Below, in pieces: positions 57,995 to 59,163 of a DNA stretch of 59,163 nucleotides; positions within the stretch are counted from its first letter, which is position 1, and each line of letters starts with the position of its first letter. Origin of the DNA: Candidatus Sabulitectum sp. (lineage in GTDB: Bacteria > Fermentibacterota > Fermentibacteria > Fermentibacterales > JCC-6); contig JAGLDY010000001.1 in assembly GCA_023145375.1 (NCBI GenBank), forward strand, positions 1 through 59,163. Reading direction: 5' to 3'. The position numbers and the translations under genes were made by a program. The notes under the pieces are model-generated. The model saw only the letters and a program-made list of their open reading frames with translations. It had not been told where the DNA came from and ran no database searches.

Positions 57995-58512
57995 AACTGA
58001 TAACCGATGGAGAACACTACAGCAGAGTTGTTGAACAGGGGATACTGAAAGCAAGGAAGAGGATCTGGATAGCAACGGCAAATGTGAAGAATCTGCATGT
58101 CCCCGGGGGGAATCGCCGCAGTCTTCCTCTTCTCCGGCACTTTGAGAAACTTCAGAGAGAAGGTGTAAGCATTCGTATACTTCACGGATCCAAACCATCT
58201 GCCCCGTTTCTGGACACCTTGTCTGAAGTCATTGAGCTCCACCAGGGTGATGGTTTTGAAATGCAGCTCTGCCCCCGTGTCCATTCAAAGATAGTCATAG
58301 TGGATAACTCCATGGCCTACACCGGCAGCGCCAACCTCACCGGTGCTGGAATAGGGGCCAAGTCGGATAAAAGAAGAAATTTTGAATGCGGAATTATCAC
58401 TGAAGACCCCGTGGAAATTCAAAAGATAGAGGAATACTTTGACAACATCTGGATGGGTTCATTCTGCATGGCATGCGGTAGAAGGAACATCTGCCCCGGC
58501 CCGCTTATCTAG
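57991..58512 (+). CDS. Phospholipase D-like (PLDc_2) protein, single HKD
   Basis: 173 residues. The C-terminal half has the HKD motif PRVHSKIVIVDNSMAYTGSAN; N-terminal half lacks a second HKD, so it should dimerise like Nuc-type nucleases. GTG start overlaps the upstream stop (GTGA). No signal peptide seen, therefore cytosolic. Ends with CMACGRRNICPG, a possible metal site. Substrate could be nucleic acid or lipid. Confidence 0.88.
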   Translation: MKLITDGEHYSRVVEQGILKARKRIWIATANVKNLHVPGGNRRSLPLLRHFEKLQREGVSIRILHGSKPSAPFLDTLSEVIELHQGDGFEMQLCPRVHSKIVIVDNSMAYTGSANLTGAGIGAKSDKRRNFECGIITEDPVEIQKIEEYFDNIWMGSFCMACGRRNICPGPLI

Positions 58513-58945
58513 GGGCATCCCTGTGAATGAGGTCCCTGATAATTCCGTAAGCCTCCAGAGCACCATCAAAATGGTATCTGAACTCCATGCTTCCACTACT
58601 CTCGGGATTAAAGACAGCCGGATCAAATGCCATCACCAGAACCTTGCCGTTTACACATGAGAAATTAACACTGTGCGCTTTTTCCTGGTCAAACGGAAGA
58701 TGAATGATCCTCTTCTTGAAAGCATAGCCAACAAGCCGCTTGTTTGAAATAGCAAGAGAACCCCACACCGTTTCTCTCTTATAGCGGATATTCCTGCCCT
58801 TAGATCTCAGTCTGTGATACACAACTGTGATGCGAACCTTTTCCGCTGCAAACAGTAGACCTTCGTTCTCCATGAAGGTGCGTGTTTTTACAGGCAGGTC
58901 AAACGGCCTTAGCAATCCTGTAAGTTTCTGCTTGAATGTACTCAT
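58505..58945 (-). CDS. Hypothetical protein, PH-like beta domain
   Basis: 146 residues, beta-rich: RITVVYHRLRSKGRN, SLAISNKRLVGYAFKKRI, VLVMAFDPAVFNPESSGSME. The strand pattern and the xISNKRLV motif recall bacterial PH domains, but no named family is certain. Overlaps the PLD gene convergently by 8 bases. Not obviously linked to either neighbour. Confidence 0.72.
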   Translation of the reverse strand: MSTFKQKLTGLLRPFDLPVKTRTFMENEGLLFAAEKVRITVVYHRLRSKGRNIRYKRETVWGSLAISNKRLVGYAFKKRIIHLPFDQEKAHSVNFSCVNGKVLVMAFDPAVFNPESSGSMEFRYHFDGALEAYGIIRDLIHRDAPR

Positions 58946-58981
58946 TCGCTATCCCCCTTCCCAACTGTTTTCCTGTCCAGC

Positions 58982-59163
58982 CTACTCAGGTGATGTCATT
59001 TTCCAGTTTCTCGAGGTAAGGTACCTGCCAAGGAATACGGAGGAGATGACAACTAGAGGAATTGAGACAAGCAACCGCACCATAGTGAACTTGACCCCCA
59101 TGAAAGAAGCCTCGAAAATTATCATGGGAATCCTGCACACTGCCGCAAAGCCCACATATGCCA
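58982..59163 (-). CDS. C-terminal end of a membrane permease (runs off window)
   Basis: The minus frame is open from the window edge to TAG at 58982-58984. It has one long hydrophobic helix preceded by FEASFMGVKFTMVRLLVSI and then PLVVISSVFLGRYL, and the sequence FAAVCRIPMIIFEASF resembles the end of UPF0718/DUF318-type permeases. Only about 59 residues are visible, so the family call is tentative. Confidence 0.55.
   Translation of the reverse strand, partial: AYVGFAAVCRIPMIIFEASFMGVKFTMVRLLVSIPLVVISSVFLGRYLTSRNWKMTSPE

Noticed and set aside
1-59163. CRISPR array or phage integration genes
   Set aside because: No regularly spaced short repeats, Cas genes, integrase or attachment-site duplications were seen next to either tRNA.

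Overview
The window looks like a chromosomal segment from a Gram-negative bacterium of the Fibrobacterota-Chlorobi-Bacteroidota (FCB) neighbourhood. A lineage such as Candidatus Fermentibacterota fits best, but this is inference from gene content, not from a marker tree. The reasons are: many lipoproteins with lipobox signals, an outer-membrane beta-barrel, a PorX-type response regulator (receiver plus PglZ) of type IX secretion, remnants of type IX C-terminal sorting domains, a split glycine decarboxylase (gcvPA/gcvPB), and extensive ATGA/TAATG gene overlaps. Start codons are often TTG or GTG.

Layout. 1-2.45 kb: end-truncated lipoprotein, mazEF-like toxin-antitoxin pair, GNAT acetyltransferase, and a secreted protein broken by an in-frame TGA. 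2.47-10.63 kb (minus): one long operon gcvT-gcvH-gcvPA-gcvPB, two small genes, a GlmL/MutL-type ASKHA ATPase and a barrel-domain protein; no B12 mutase is present. 10.7-15.3 kb: GGDEF protein with a partner, metallo-beta-lactamase lipoprotein, a second lipoprotein, and a small secreted protein. 15.3-23 kb (minus): heterodimeric ABC exporter, HEPN/MNT toxin-antitoxin pair, lipoprotein, and an active plus inactive M16 protease pair. 23.2-26.7 kb (plus): N-terminally short amidohydrolase and priA.

26.75-31.5 kb is an accessory island: a dead IS3-family end, a truncated nucleotidyltransferase, its winged-helix partner with a probable operator, an alpha/beta hydrolase, a HigBA pair, a rubrerythrin, and two diverged copies of gene tails (a type IX sorting-domain end plus terminator, and an outer-membrane-protein end) that frame the cargo genes.

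31.5-36.6 kb (minus): LolA-like protein, two FtsX-type permeases, LolD-type ATPase and beta-barrel, probably one envelope transport system. 36.7-43.05 kb (minus): tilS-hpt-ftsH-folE-folP-cdaA plus a small gene. 43.1-45 kb (plus): amino-acid permease fused to an EIIA-like domain. 45-47.5 kb: tRNA-Met(CAT), a membrane protein, a 596-residue ACT-like protein, and tRNA-Val(TAC). 47.5-56 kb (minus): larA-like, sensor kinase, porX-like, tsaE, tsaB, a rimI-PNP fusion, folC, a two-TM protein and an FGE-like lipoprotein, almost all overlapping. 56.1-58.5 kb (plus): Tim44/zinc-ribbon/TerB-like membrane protein and a PLD protein. The right edge holds an unknown gene and the end of a permease gene.

The most unusual items are the paired gene tails in the island, a C-terminal motif shared by two secreted proteins, the GlmL-type module inside a glycine-cleavage operon, the RimI-PNP fusion, and the kinase with an extracytoplasmic zinc-ribbon-like sensor next to PorX.
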